Shown: positions 27,301 through 36,194 of the stretch, in pieces | Numbering within the stretch: position 1 is the first letter of the stretch | Layout: every line of letters begins with the position of its first letter | NCBI RefSeq assembly: GCF_018320785.1 | Contig: NC_054868.1 | Span: forward strand, 41,361,874 to 41,425,873 | From: Cheilinus undulatus | Lineage: Eukaryota > Chordata > Actinopteri > Labriformes > Labridae | Reading direction: 5' to 3' | Length of the DNA stretch: 64,000 bases | Program-made: the position numbers and the translations under genes | The notes under the pieces: generated by a model | What the model saw: only the letters and a program-made list of their open reading frames with translations | The model's database searches: none | What the model was told of the DNA's origin: nothing

Positions 27301-30300
27301 GCTTCCACTAAAGTTAACTTTGTTTCCTCTAAGCCTGTACAACTTTAACCTACTCAGTGCCACAACTAGCAGGCTTAAAGCACCTCCTACAGTGTGCAGC
27401 AGCTTTGAGACTGTCTAATCCTGCCTTGTCTCGTCTATAAACAGATAGAAAGGTTCTCTTTGTGGCAGTCTAATTTCCTGCCTAGGTCATGTGGTGATAT
27501 ATAGCCCAGTGCTCTACTGCCCTCCCTGGAAACAGTGACACCTGAGAGCCTTTCCATGTTATGTTCCCATAGTGACCAATGTCACCCAACCGGGGCGTGT
27601 CTGAGGAGTTTGTGAGCAGATTCATGCATAGCTGATTGGCATGTGTGTGTGTGTGTGTGTGTGTGGGCACACGTTTTGCATACTCTTACAGACAAGGCAA
27701 ACATACGCACAGACAGAAAATGCAGCATGGAGCATGGGGTCAAGGTGCCAAGGGTTAAACCTGAATCATCCCCACCTGTGAGAGGGTGTAAATACACCAC
27801 TAGGAATAGAGTGAGTCTGACTGGTCTGAAAATAACTGGAGAATTAGGAGGCTGGAAGACGACAAAGTAAGAACAACATTTAGCAAGGAGCCTGCAAGAG
27901 GGATTAAAAGTGAGAGGCCAGCATTACCTTAACTGTTTATGCTCAAAACAAAGTGTGTGAGAGGAATAAAGTCCTGAATACCATATGAATTTAAGTTAAA
28001 AAGGTGTGTTAAGCAACTAGTTTAGCAGGAAACAGTTTGAATATTAAATTAATGCAAATGACAGGAGTGTTAATAAATGTGGCTGTTCAACAAGAATTTT
28101 CTTTCCCTAAAATGAAGACCCAAGCTCTTTTTTTCATTAGTGGATTATAACAATAACATCAATTAGAATATGTAAAATTATTTGGAATTCGCAATATCAC
28201 ACAAAAAGTAGGGATGTTGTACTGAACATCAAATCGACTGTGATTAGGGATGAGCAATGGTACCATTACATCTGATATCTACCATACTGCATTACAACAT
28301 AGATTTTGTTGCTTCATTTGCTGCTTCATTGCTTCATTGTCCTGCCACCCTGACGTGATCCCATGCTACTCCAAATAAAAGGCACAAACAACATTATGGA
28401 ACTTGTATCTTTTTGAAACATATCTTGAATCACTTACGTCACCCACTGCCTTAAACAAACTTTTTTGGCCTTTTTAAAGGTATTGATTCAGGCACTGTTT
28501 AGGCACTAGCACAGTTTAAAGTACAGATTTAGCACCAGTATTGGGAAAAACTCAAACAATGCCCAACTCTAACTGTGACTCATTGATAGGCACAAGGTTG
28601 CTGATCTCCGATCCATCCATCTATCTATCCATTTTCTGATGCTTATCCAGGGCCAGCTTGCATGGTGGCAGACACCACGTCAGCTGACCCAGACCTCCCT
28701 CTCTCCAGTGATGTTATAGCACATCCTTGGCTATCCAGAGTTTTTACCGGACCAAAAAGGATATATCTTGTAGTCCTGGGTCTACCCTGGAGCTCCCCCC
28801 AGCTGGGTATGCCCGGAAAAGCTCGAAAGAAAGACGACCAGGAAGCATCCCAATCAGGTAGTTTAACTACTTCAACTAGCTTCTTTCGACCACCCTCTAG
28901 ATATCAAAGCTTTTCATATCATCTCTAATGCCTAGTTTATACTTCTGTGTCTAGTTTTAGCTTCACAGAAGTGGGCTACTTTGTCGTGAGCACTACATAC
29001 TTGAACGCTGGTATGTCTGCATTGCTCTGCAATGCCCTGCCAAAATGCTACTAGGCAGTGCAACTTTTTATGCCAGTTTCTGGTCCTGTCCCAACATTAC
29101 CTGCTAGTTAGTTTGTACAGGAAGCCACAGCAAATGAAATCGAGCATAATGTGGTGGAGTTTGAGTTGAAAAACATTGAGCAGCCGTTGATTATACTGCA
29201 GTTGTTGCAAAGAAGAAGAAAAGACAGGTAACATTAGAGAAGACGGAAATCATGATTGCTGAATTAGCTGAGGGGGACATTTTTGCACTTGTTTGCCCAC
29301 TGAGAGAGAGAGACAGCAGAGGGAATTCACATTGGATGTCAGCAAGTAGATTTGTCTAGCTGTTTCATCATTTGTAACCATTTATCTCACTTCAGAGTGC
29401 ATTTGCTTGATTGGAGACAATGCCAGGTCGGCAGTCACCCAGAACTACCCAGCAAACTAATCACAGCGCTTGCGGTCTGCACCGTTTTGTAGCAATGTTA
29501 CATTAGGAGGAGGTTCATGTCACAGAGCTACAGTGTAAGCTATGGTGTAGATTCACTACCATAGCATAAATCAGGTTAAAGGCTGAGTCCAGCCACCCTT
29601 TGGAGGAAAGTCATTTCAACTGCTTGTATACGCAATCTCATTCTTTGAGTGTCTACCCAAAGCTCATGAACATAGGTCAGGGGTGGAATGTAGATCGACT
29701 GGTAAATTGAAAGCTTTGCTTTTCGGCTCAGTTACCCATTTCCCAACACCTGCAACACTGCAGATGCTACACCAATCTCTATTCTACCTTCACTCTTGAA
29801 CAAGACCCAGAGACGCTTGAACTCCTTCTCTTGAGGCAGGGACTTGCCTTCCCAGAGGGAGCAATTCAACACTGCAGGCCTGGAGGTGAAGATGTCACAG
29901 CAGTGCTGATAATCAGGACAACACCTCAACTTTGAGTGTGATATTGCTGTCGTACAACAGTTCAACTTTCAAATAGCATAAAAAAAGGGAAATGTTAGAA
30001 AGAAACATTCACCAACAACACTGGATTGCACAGCTATACGTACGTTCAAATGAGCCCTTGATAAATGTAAATCTAATAAAAACTGAGTTTACTGACTAAA
30101 GATTAAAGTATTGCACCAGATGGGAGAGTTCCAACAAAAGCAGAAGTTACAAATTTAATCTTACACCTGGCTTGAAGTAGGTGTAAAGTCCTCCATACAA
30201 TAAGGTTGTCATGGTTTATCTTTTTGAATTGTAGGTTAACTTTGAGGATGAGGAAAAGCAGAGGGTTTTTACCAGCTGTTTGGAGTCAGCAACCTCAGAA

Positions 30301-33300
30301 GTTTATGGTGACTTTGGTCTGTACTCTAGCTTTTGTTTTCCATAAGCAGAGATAACATCATCCGCCCAAAATAAAGTACTGTTAAGTAATCTTGTGTTTT
30401 AGTTGAAGATTTCACCACTCGATGCCATTGTTATCTAAAACTAGCTGTAGATTAAGGATGAAGACTTCAGTTAGTACCTTATAATAATGCTTTTTCTATT
30501 TTTACATTTTTGTTGATTGATGTCAGACAACTGGAGTTCCTGTCAGTCTTCAGTCTGTTTGGGAGCAATTAGGCATGAGAGACAGAGCAGTAACAAACAC
30601 TGCATTAATAAAAATGCTTTCACTTATGGGTCACATGAGGTATAAACATAATTTCTGCAGCAATAGTTTGGTTAGTTTGGATATATTGTACTAGTTAAGA
30701 TGAACCTCACATCTCCTTGGTGCGACCAAACAAGGACACGGCTTAAGTAACATTATTTTCAATGTAGGGATTTTATATAACCCAAACATCAGACAGAATT
30801 TACAGAGAGCTAGTGTGACAGGCCACAGATTATTATCTACCCCTTAGCTTCACTGACACTGAAGTCGGAGCAAGAAACTAAAAGATTCTACTGCGTTGTT
30901 CCACTGGTCCATTAATTTGTTTTAGAATTTATCTCTATGTTTTCATATATCATTCATCAGAAAAACTATGGACTGTTGTATGATTTCGATGTCTTAGTTT
31001 GACATCAACTGTCTGCTAAAATGATAAGTGACCACTTATATAGTACCTCACTGAGGTAGGGTGATGCATATAGCGAAAAGTCTCAGTGATGATCTAGTGA
31101 ATATAAGCTCTCACTGAATGCCTCTGGTTCAGCAACATTACTCGGCTGGAACTAACTGGCATAATGATGAATAAATTGTGTAGACTGATTTATGATTGGG
31201 TTTTTTATTGCTATGAAGGGAAAAATGCATCCTAAATAAGATAAAATAAAATAGGAAAATAGATTTTGTAATATTTTACTCTGGGTTTTGTGTCAGCAAA
31301 TGTAATCCGTTGCAAGTGATATTCAGTTATCAGACATTTTCTGGTTGCAATCCATAGTCCAGTAGTATTCAGAGTAGTAATGGCCAGGCTGTCTGAAGTG
31401 GGATTTGGTTGCATGAGGAAATGGGGTCAATGTGGAAAGCAAACATCTGAGTGCATTTTCCGTATTTTTGTTTCAGAACCCTACAGCTATTGTCAGCTTA
31501 GCTCAAGCTAAATATATCTTTTAAGAAAAAAAAATCTGCATATATCAAATTAATTTTTAATCTTTCCTTCTAACTTCTACAGCATTCTAATGTCTCAAGT
31601 TCCCGTTCGGACGCTAAACAATGACTAGAACATGGAAGTTGAAGTTTTGGCCCATATATCTTTCTTTTGTCTGTTTGCTGTATTTTGTTTCAGAGGTTTG
31701 TAATAATATGCTTCAAGCCCCAAAACCATGCTACTGAATAGCATGTTCTGACCAATACTGAACTTAAGTATCAGATTCTCACCAGTTTTACCTATTTATA
31801 GAGGTCATAAAAGGTTATATATTTCTTTAAGATGTCTCATACAAAATCTTATCGATGATATCATTCTTTTAATTTTAATGTGTAAAATCGTTCCACTTTA
31901 TTTTGGGGGGTTTTGACTCATAAGGCACAAGGATTAAGACAATTAAAATCTGAACATTTTGTTCACTGAAGGGATAACCATGGAAGTTTGGTGGGAAATT
32001 ATCTGCACACTCGTATCCCTAAAGCCACAGAAATGGGTCATTACTCTTCACAGAAATAGATATTTAATAAAGGCTTATCCTTTTGATTTGTCTTGAACTG
32101 TATGTGGGACACTGACAGATCCTAACTGGGTGGAGGGGAGATGAATGATCTACTTTTGTGGCCTCTGACAGTCTGAAAGTAATCATGCAGGAAAGATGTC
32201 GCCCATGGAGAACCATTTCAATTTGCTACATTCAGACAGACAAATAGAACGACTGGCAGACAGATAGAAACTAGAAACGTGTTTGGGGGAACAATCAAAG
32301 GGATTATGTTTGATGAAATACAATGCTTTGGCAATTTTAAAATACAACAGCTTTACAGGGAATCTTACTTAAACTTCCTCAGCTCACATTGAGCTGTGTC
32401 CAATTTACGTCATTTAACTGGCAACCCTTGTGTGCTGATCCCCAGATTGGAAACTACTGGGCCTGTACTTCTAAAATCTGATTGAGCCCATGCTTTGTTT
32501 GATAAGAAAAATACTAGGAGCCCATTGAAATACAGGGCGTTGTAAGCTTTACGACTCCTTGGTAAAAAAATGCTCACTGACCTTCTATAATCAATCTTAA
32601 GTCATTTTAGAGGGTGTATTGTTATGTTTGTATTGTTTGAGCCTGTTTGAAGTCATCCTTGTTCTTTAAAGAGATCCTATCATACAAATAATAGGCACAT
32701 CATACTGATAGCTTATCAGGTGTTAGCTGTAATGTTAACCCGCATAGCTGTCAAATATGGTAGCCCTAAGCAGACAAATATGCATGCAGTTTATTTCAAT
32801 AATCCGTTCTGTGATGAGTAGCAAATTCCTGTTTTTTCCTTGGATCTCGACTTAATTATCTTGGATAATAAAACTGTTTTCCCACATCACAAGAAATTAA
32901 ATTCTCAAGATCTTAAGAACATGTTCTGTGTTGTTTTGCATCAAACACAGAGTCAAATTCCTTTTATGTGAAAATGCACATGGCAATAAAACTAGACTCT
33001 TGTTCGGACATTAACCTATTATCATGGAAACAAAAAACTCTGTGCCTCCTAGAGTGGTGGTGGGCCCTGGGGCTATTGCAGGTGGGCCACAGGAATTATC
33101 ATAAAATATTTAATAACATGTCAAAATAATTGTATACGTCCAAGAACTAACATAACACAGCCACAAGATGTAACCTACACACCAGAATCATCGGTGTTAA
33201 TTCCATTCCCATAGTGTTAAATATAATCCTCCTGAGTTCATATAATTCTCATAGGTTCTGTGTTACATTTACACTTTTGAAAGTGTTAGTATTTTTATTC

Positions 33301-35768
33301 TCTTATGGTGTTCATTTTTAACACTCAGCGATATTGACAACATTGTGCTAGTTTCTGCATGTTAATTGAATGTTAAATTGAGTATTTGCAGCATTTATTA
33401 CCACATTGCAATGCCTTTTCATTTTCATTTGACTTTACCACATCATGTTGATCCCCTGTGAGAAGATAAGGTCTCCTCAGGCATGAATAAAGTAGAAAGA
33501 CAAACTTAAAGCCAGATTATGCTCTTCTTAAAGAATCAGATGTGAAATCACCAACCCAGTGGATAACTTCACTCATGGTGCAAAAGCATCTTGCATCAAA
33601 AAATACAACAATACTCCAGAGACATGAGCTAAGGAATCCCAACGGTGATCACAGTACAACAGGCAACATCCTAACACATGTAAACACATTTAAACAAATC
33701 TGATACACATGTAAAAACTCCTCCTGAGGGCATGATGGGAAAACTACACCCAGATATCCCCCAGGTTTGAACTGGCAGTGGGCTGAGCTAAGATCAATTG
33801 CTACAGAGTTTAATTAACACTGATGGATCAACACTATCAAACAACTCTAACACTGAGGGTTGTTTAACTCAGAATGGAGCTATTATCACACTTTGGGAGT
33901 TAAAATCCAAAATGTTAAACACTGGGATATCAACACTCCATTTTTTTCTGTGTATGTGTCACAATTTGAACATTTATTTTGTCTGATGTACAGAGTGGGT
34001 GTCATGGTTTGACTGATGCTGAATTAACTATTGAAGCTCCATTTAACACGCTACTATGCTGCATTACTGTCACTAGAAAGGGTTTATGGAGTCATAGTGT
34101 ACATAATAAGAGATTAGTATCAGAAAATAAATCAAAGATGACTTTGCAGGTGCCTGTTTAAATAAAATAAATACTGGTGGCTTGCTGATTGTACTTAATG
34201 ACTACACCAACACTTTCTTTTAAAACAGTGGTTCCTCTTCTTACTTGGGGGTCACAAGAGTGTGCCTAGAAAGAAAGTTATTGCAAAAACAATGATGTGC
34301 AGAAGCCCTACGCTGACACAAATCCAAACTTTTTATTTTGCTCAGTTGTTCTGTAATAACAAGTACATTTCAGTCTTTTTCTCAAGATTTCAACCAATTC
34401 ATCTCATTTTCTAGGGTAATAAAGCTGATTTTTCTAAGCTGATTAGACAATTTCTCTAGAAAATGCAAACATTTTCATGCTATCATAAGAAAGGGGAGTA
34501 AAATATGCTTTTTCAAACATGTTTGCATTGTCCAGTGTCTTTGTTCAGTCGTATTTTATTCCATCATAGTCCAAACTTCAGCATTTTTCAATAAAAACAT
34601 TTGAGCGTTCTAATTTTCTTATGTTATGGTTGAATGAAGGTTTTTGTGGTCCCAAGAAGATTTTTAAGTCTTGAAATGGGCCTTAGCACACTGACGATGA
34701 GAAAGAGAGCTCTAAGCCTTGATCCAGGGAAAACAACAGGGAAAACTGAGTATGATGTATGGCCATATAGGGCTTCCATAGCTCAGTTAAATCTATCTAC
34801 CCATGTTTTTTGTTAATCTTCAGTTTGACAGTAACTGTCCTGTTTCTGGGACAAACTGCACAGATTGTAAGAGTGAGAAAACACAGCCTGGGAATAAACT
34901 GTGAGCCAAACCGTTCACATCTGAGATGGTTTTTGTTGTGCATCCAATCCTTTCTACCCCAAATCTGAGAGTGTGGCTGGCAGGTAGCTGGGCTAAAGTC
35001 AGGACAAGCACTGCGATGACAGGACCAAAAAATAGGTCATAATGCAGCTCTCCGCGGGCGGATAGTGATTCACCACTCAGGCTTATGGAGAGAGGCGTTT
35101 TTAGCTGGCCAGATGATGGTGGAAGCGATGCAGAAAACCTCCAACGATAATCTCATCCGATGCGATCAAGTGCTGGTACAGTGCAGCATCTCGTGCGTGA
35201 CTACTGGCCGGGTTTCACATAACCATGGTAACCGGGGTCCTCTCGCGCCTGAAATTAGGGGGCGTTCCTGCTGCTAGCAAGTAGAAAACGGGCTCTTCAA
35301 ACGGTTGACAAACGGTCAACAAACGGTAAACAAACGGCCACTCTGAGGAACTCTTTCATGTTTGTCGCAGTTTTCCAACTTATTCAGAGTTAAATGTTTA
35401 ATACAGAGCTGGGTTGCGTGTTAAATGTCACTAAGAGCCACACATGGGTAAAAGTTAACTCAAACGTTCACAGCAGCAGTTGTCCCACAGGGTAACGTGA
35501 TACTGCATCATGCCCACAACAGGTGACGGTGCACCGGTGCTGTAGTGCTACTTATTTATACCCACGGTCACTCTGTGGCTGTATGACAGTATGGCCCATT
35601 TCTGTGCTGCAGCAGCAGGCCCATGAGCCTCTCTCTGGACGGTCAACTTACCTCTATCCATTTCTGTGCCTCCTGACAGGCTGGTTCGGGATGGTTCGGC
35701 TCCAACCGCTCCGACTCGTCCCGCGTTGGGGCATTTGGGACATCTCGACCTGCAACGGGGCTTGCCAT
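1..35768 (-). CDS. limch1: limch1, LIM and calponin-homology domains 1 (5' part, 13 coding exons seen)
   Basis: Actin and non-muscle myosin II associated scaffold (known family role: stress-fibre and actomyosin regulation in the cytoplasm). Exons found on the minus strand, in transcript order: 35652-35768, 17026-17096, 16845-16914, 16623-16760, 16414-16524, 15891-16015, 15620-15690, 9071-9272, 8734-8934, 7036-7344, 6597-6866, 2779-3008 and 1-353. Exons 1-11 join with matching phases and no stop, giving about 561 codons. Residues of about 32-170 form a single calponin-homology domain; the rest is the low-complexity LIMCH1/LMO7 central region with KDD(M/L)xxRR motifs. The C-terminal LIM domain lies beyond the left edge. 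LMO7 is the closest alternative, but the post-CH sequence ([28 protein letters not shown]) and the adjacent uchl1 favour limch1. One extra small exon may be missing between 3009 and 6596, where the phases do not join. Confidence 0.9.
354..2778 (-). other. limch1 intron 12
   Basis: No exon recognised. It holds the repeat at 1340-1460 and AT-rich sequence; 1740-2150 has degenerate TATCGG and GTATCAATATCAGCC words like those in the hAT-type elements elsewhere in the window. Confidence 0.6.
1340..1460. repeat. dispersed teleost repeat fragment
   Basis: TTTATTTAACCAGATAATTC, CCCATTGAGATCGAGATCTC and ACAAGGGTGACCTGGCCAAG: a word pattern I know from many fish genomes as an interspersed repeat; class not certain. 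It lies in the limch1 intron between exons 12 and 13. Confidence 0.5.
2779..3008 (-). CDS. limch1: limch1 exon 12
   Basis: Encodes [37 protein letters not shown] and [15 protein letters not shown]. Donor CAG|gtatga. The best acceptor (gtgtgtcag at 3009-3010) opens in phase 0, whereas exon 11 ends in phase 2. An alternative acceptor at 2983-2984 (ggaag) would match that phase but has no pyrimidine tract. The 5' edge is therefore uncertain by 26 bp, or a small exon is missing. Confidence 0.82.
4621..4805 (+). mobile_element. tRNA-derived SINE copy
   Basis: Starts AGGGCACCTGTAACC, with a box-B-like GGTTCAAATCCTGCC at about 4698, then TTCTGTCCACTGTCCTTTAC and AAAGGCATAAAAGCC. It shares this order with the copies at 9711, 25515 and 46285. 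Moderately diverged. Confidence 0.7.
4958..5835 (-). mobile_element. non-autonomous hAT-like element, inverted decayed copy
   Basis: Opens CAGGAGGATGACG...CTAATTACATT, the inverse of the right end of the 10426-11542 element, and shares GAGAGAATGATTCCACATCA and AACCTTGAGTTAGAG-like words in inverse orientation (5160-5215, 5430-5560). The right limit is unclear. Confidence 0.55.
6597..6866 (-). CDS. limch1: limch1 exon 11, KDDL repeat
   Basis: Encodes (S)[17 protein letters not shown], an uninterrupted acidic run of about 13 Glu/Asp, [14 protein letters not shown] and [20 protein letters not shown]. The repeat motif is kept but loses the leading PD(V/L). Acceptor ggatag, donor CAG|gtgccc (weak). 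270 bp, phase 2-2. Confidence 0.82.
7036..7344 (-). CDS. limch1: limch1 exon 10, KDDL repeat
   Basis: Encodes (S)[17 protein letters not shown], an acidic [10 protein letters not shown] stretch, [18 protein letters not shown], then [20 protein letters not shown]. The last part matches the RWEAIREAS-type segment of the LIMCH1/LMO7 central domain. Acceptor caaccccag with a good pyrimidine tract, donor CAG|gttagc. It is 309 bp, phase 2-2, so also a skippable unit. Confidence 0.85.
7345..8733 (-). other. limch1 intron 9
   Basis: AT-rich, no repeat family or exon recognised. Confidence 0.6.
8734..8934 (-). CDS. limch1: limch1 exon 9
   Basis: Encodes (S)[36 protein letters not shown], a basic/acidic coiled-coil-prone stretch ([15 protein letters not shown]) and ends [11 protein letters not shown]. 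Acceptor cttcctag, donor AG|gtcagc. It is 201 bp and phase 2-2, so it can be skipped without a frameshift, consistent with the variable length of LIMCH1 isoforms (inference). Confidence 0.85.
9071..9272 (-). CDS. limch1: limch1 exon 8, first KDDM repeat
   Basis: Encodes [40 protein letters not shown] and [18 protein letters not shown]. It carries the [12 protein letters not shown] motif and the conserved IPFNQFLPN block. Acceptor tctcccag, donor AG|gtaatg. Longer open frames on the same strand here are shadows of this frame. Confidence 0.92.
9711..9896 (-). mobile_element. tRNA-derived SINE copy
   Basis: Reads in reverse as TGGGGTGCAGATGGCCCAGT ... GGGTTCAATTCTGG ... CATTCTCTCATCTCTGTTTC, ending in an A/T-rich tail (AAATAAATAAATC). 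Same family as the 25515 and 46285 copies. Confidence 0.75.
10426..11542. mobile_element. non-autonomous hAT-like element with 8-bp target duplication
   Basis: Left end CAAAGGTGGAATAAATAC, right end GACTTTCCACCCCTG, i.e. imperfect CAGGGGTGGAA-type inverted ends. Flanks catacagt (10418-10425) and caaacagt (11543-11550) agree at 7 of 8 positions, as expected for a hAT insertion. Subterminal GTACTCAAGTAAAAGTAC-type words are present at both ends. No transposase is seen. Confidence 0.75.
11600..11663 (+). repeat. interspersed-repeat 3' end with (GGAT)n tail
   Basis: CCCAGCGACCCCTAACGCGA, TAAGCGGTATGGAAAATGAA then (TGGA)n: the frequent 3' end of a fish LINE-type family. Confidence 0.65.
13087..13119. 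repeat. (CA)n microsatellite
   Basis: Interrupted CA dinucleotide run. Confidence 0.85.
15620..15690 (-). CDS. limch1: limch1 exon 7
   Basis: Encodes (S)[20 protein letters not shown] then NSD, with acceptor caacag and donor GATG|gtgggt. The single-base remainder G joins GG of the next exon to give Gly, reproducing the family string SDGRGSDSE. That confirms that no exon lies in the 6.3-kb intron that follows. Confidence 0.92.
15891..16015 (-). CDS. limch1: limch1 exon 6, Ser-rich post-CH segment
   Basis: Encodes [20 protein letters not shown] then [21 protein letters not shown]. This serine and arginine-rich stretch is diagnostic for LIMCH1 over LMO7. Acceptor gttgtag, donor AG|gtgaga, ending in phase 2 (Ser codon completed downstream). 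It holds several SP and RxxS sites typical of phosphorylated scaffolds (inference). Confidence 0.92.
16414..16524 (-). CDS. limch1: limch1 exon 5, CH domain end
   Basis: Encodes [35 protein letters not shown], the last CH helices. The acceptor is tctcttag. Two phase-0 donors lie 3 bp apart (AAG|gtggtg at 16417 and GTG|gtgagt at 16414); the second fits the consensus better, so the end may vary by one Val codon. Confidence 0.92.
16623..16760 (-). CDS. limch1: limch1 exon 4, CH domain
   Basis: Encodes [30 protein letters not shown] and ends NRKLKN: 46 codons, phase 0 to 0. The acceptor is atttttag and the donor AAT|gttcgt, a weaker match at position +3/+4. The protein continues with [12 protein letters not shown] in the next exon, as in the family. 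Confidence 0.93.
16845..16914 (-). CDS. limch1: limch1 exon 3, CH domain
   Basis: Encodes (E)[19 protein letters not shown] then IAGL, the most conserved CH segment of LIMCH1/LMO7. The acceptor is ctgcag and the donor CTG|gtaagaag. The exon is 70 bp and restores phase 0. Confidence 0.94.
17026..17096 (-). CDS. limch1: limch1 exon 2, CH domain start
   Basis: Encodes [20 protein letters not shown] then LLC, the first helices of the calponin-homology domain. The acceptor ends in cccccag and the donor is GA|gtaagc. It ends in phase 2, splitting a Glu codon completed by the next exon. Confidence 0.93.
17830..18311. mobile_element. non-autonomous hAT-like element with target duplication
   Basis: Inverted ends TAGGGATGCA / TGCATCCCTA. 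Flanks gatagatg (17822-17829) and gttagatg (18312-18319) agree at 7 of 8. The interior is rich in GATACC and GTACTC words; no ORF. Confidence 0.8.
19670..19733 (+). repeat. dispersed repeat, copy 1 of 2
   Basis: TTTGCAAGATGGATCTGCCT ... GACATGGCATGTGGC ... CCACTGGCTTTGCAAGG, repeated with changes at 22064-22127. Family not named. Confidence 0.6.
22064..22127 (+). repeat. dispersed repeat, copy 2 of 2
   Basis: TTTGCAGGATGGATTTGCCT ... GACATGGAATCTGGCCAATC ... CTGCTTTGCAAGG; direct-orientation relative of 19670-19733. Confidence 0.6.
23428..23740 (-). pseudogene. Tc1/mariner transposase N-terminal fragment
   Basis: The minus strand encodes [20 protein letters not shown] then [18 protein letters not shown] and [13 protein letters not shown], the paired-type helix-turn-helix DNA-binding part of a Tc1 transposase. 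The QTTVR-like segment has become QKSAVR, and the catalytic DDE domain is absent. A dead insertion in limch1 intron 1. Confidence 0.85.
24674..24756. repeat. (TAAAA)n microsatellite
   Basis: Pentanucleotide AAAAT run of about 80 bp with a short (GAAAT)n interruption. Confidence 0.95.
25310..25365. repeat. (ATGT)n microsatellite
   Basis: About 13 uninterrupted tetranucleotide units. Confidence 0.95.
25445..26007. mobile_element. hAT-like element interrupted by a SINE
   Basis: Ends CAAGGATGCACAAATGCA and TGCATCTCTA resemble the TAGGGATGCA termini of 17830-18311, with the shared words ATCGGCCCT and ACCAGTATCCGTATCGGCCC. The SINE at 25515-25699 splits it. No clear target duplication, so the ends are approximate. 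Confidence 0.6.
25515..25699 (-). mobile_element. tRNA-derived SINE with 9-bp target duplication
   Basis: Reads in reverse GGGGCACAGGTGGCCAAGTG (box-A-like), GGGTTCAAATCTGG (box B), CATGTCTTTCCCCC, ending in an A-rich tail. Flanked by a perfect ATTGGCCAA at 25506-25514 and 25700-25708. The best-preserved copy of this family in the window. Confidence 0.85.
26037..26240 (+). mobile_element. second type of tRNA-derived SINE
   Basis: CAGTAGCTCAGTCTGG (box A) and GGTCACCAGTTCGAGTCC (box B), then TTGAGCAAGGCACTGAACCC and CAACAGCTGGGTGG. Distinct from the 25515 family; resembles fish SINEs with a CTTGAGCAAGGCAC body. Confidence 0.7.
27642..27665. repeat. (GT)n microsatellite
   Basis: Twelve uninterrupted GT units. 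Confidence 0.9.
28245..28571. mobile_element. short non-autonomous hAT-like element with target duplication
   Basis: Ends TAGGGATGAGCA and TGCCCAACTCTA. Flanks actgtgat (28237-28244) and actgtgac (28572-28579) agree at 7 of 8. No ORF. Confidence 0.75.
28607..28860. repeat. LINE-type 3' fragment
   Basis: Begins (CCAT)n with ATTTTCTGATGCTTATCC, then AGCTCCCCCCAGCTGGG, TGCCCGGAAAAGC and GCATCCCAATCAG, words typical of a common fish LINE 3' region. Degraded, no coding capacity. Confidence 0.5.
28931..29575. mobile_element. possible Harbinger-like MITE
   Basis: Imperfect inverted ends CCTAGTTTATACTTCT and AGCATAAATCAGG; the interior lacks a transposase. No clean target duplication was found, so the call is tentative. 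Confidence 0.35.
33480..33955. repeat. partial copy related to the 10426-11542 element
   Basis: Shares ATAACTTCACTCAT, AACACTGATGGATCAACACT, ACTCAGAATGGAG, GAGTTAAAATC and TTTTTTCTGTGTA in the same order as 10960-11318. The hAT-like ends are not visible here. Confidence 0.65.
35299..35337. repeat. 11-bp tandem repeat, 3.5 units, in limch1 intron 1
   Basis: Four successive aaacgg cores at an exact 11-bp period: aaacggttgac, aaacggtcaac, aaacggtaaac, aaacgg. It lies about 350 bp inside intron 1, next to the promoter. The period is close to one helical turn. Confidence 0.85.
35652..35768 (-). CDS. limch1: limch1 exon 1 (start codon)
   Basis: The ATG at 35768-35766 opens 39 codons, MASPVAGR... 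to ...CQEAQKWIE, followed by donor gtaag and phase 0. The QEAQKWIE end is the conserved lead into the CH domain. This is the only ATG upstream in the same frame within the GC-rich block, which fixes the start. The acidic, proline-containing N-terminus is poorly conserved, as is usual in this family. Confidence 0.85.
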
Positions 35769-36153
35769 CTCCGTGGTCGGCCGTTCAACGAGGACCAGGG
35801 AGTCTGTGGGACGGTGATGATACGGTGATAAGATGTGAGGTGGTGCTCCCCTCCCCGCTCTGACAGTCCGTTATATCCTCCTCGTTAGCTATCAGTAACT
35901 CCAGTCTCATTCAGTCGGTCGCGTCGCCTCCTCGTGCTCCCCGCGAGCCCTCCTCGAGCTGTGACACGGTGATGGAGAAAAAAACACGTCTCTCGCGACC
36001 CCGACGCTGCAACACGAGCCAGGCGCTAAAAATAACAGGTCTTGTACGCCGCTGAAACTGCGCGAGGCTGACGCTGCTGTCCTCAGCCACCGCAGCTGCC
36101 GCGCAATTTAGGAAGCGTGAACGCGCAGGCAGGAATCTATGCGGGGGAGGTCT
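35769..36153 (-). promoter_or_regulatory. limch1 promoter / 5' UTR region (GC-rich)
   Basis: About 380 bp immediately upstream of the limch1 ATG with many CpG dinucleotides (cgcgcctcc, cgcgac, gcgcgagg, gccgcgcaa), in contrast to the AT-rich surroundings. No convincing TATA box is seen, which fits a CpG-type promoter. The exact start site cannot be read from sequence. Confidence 0.55.
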
Positions 36154-36194
36154 AGAGAGATAGAAAGAGATAGAAGAGAGAGAGAGAGAGAGAG
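36154..36194. repeat. (AG)n microsatellite upstream of limch1
   Basis: Purine-only tract of AG and AGAA units bordering the GC-rich promoter block. Confidence 0.9.

Larger units (their letters stand above)
17097..35651 (-). other. limch1 intron 1 (18.5 kb)
   Basis: Separates the start exon from the CH-domain exons. It is repeat-rich: hAT-like elements at 17830, 25445 and 28245, a Tc1 transposase fragment at 23428, SINEs at 25515 and 26037, a Harbinger-like candidate at 28931 and microsatellites. Stretches 18.3-23.4 kb, 26.3-27.6 kb and 29.6-33.4 kb contain no gene I can recognise. Confidence 0.7.

Noticed and set aside
34226..34300. Another CAGTGGTTC-type hAT end
   Set aside because: Only one end visible; no matching CCACTG end or target duplication found downstream.
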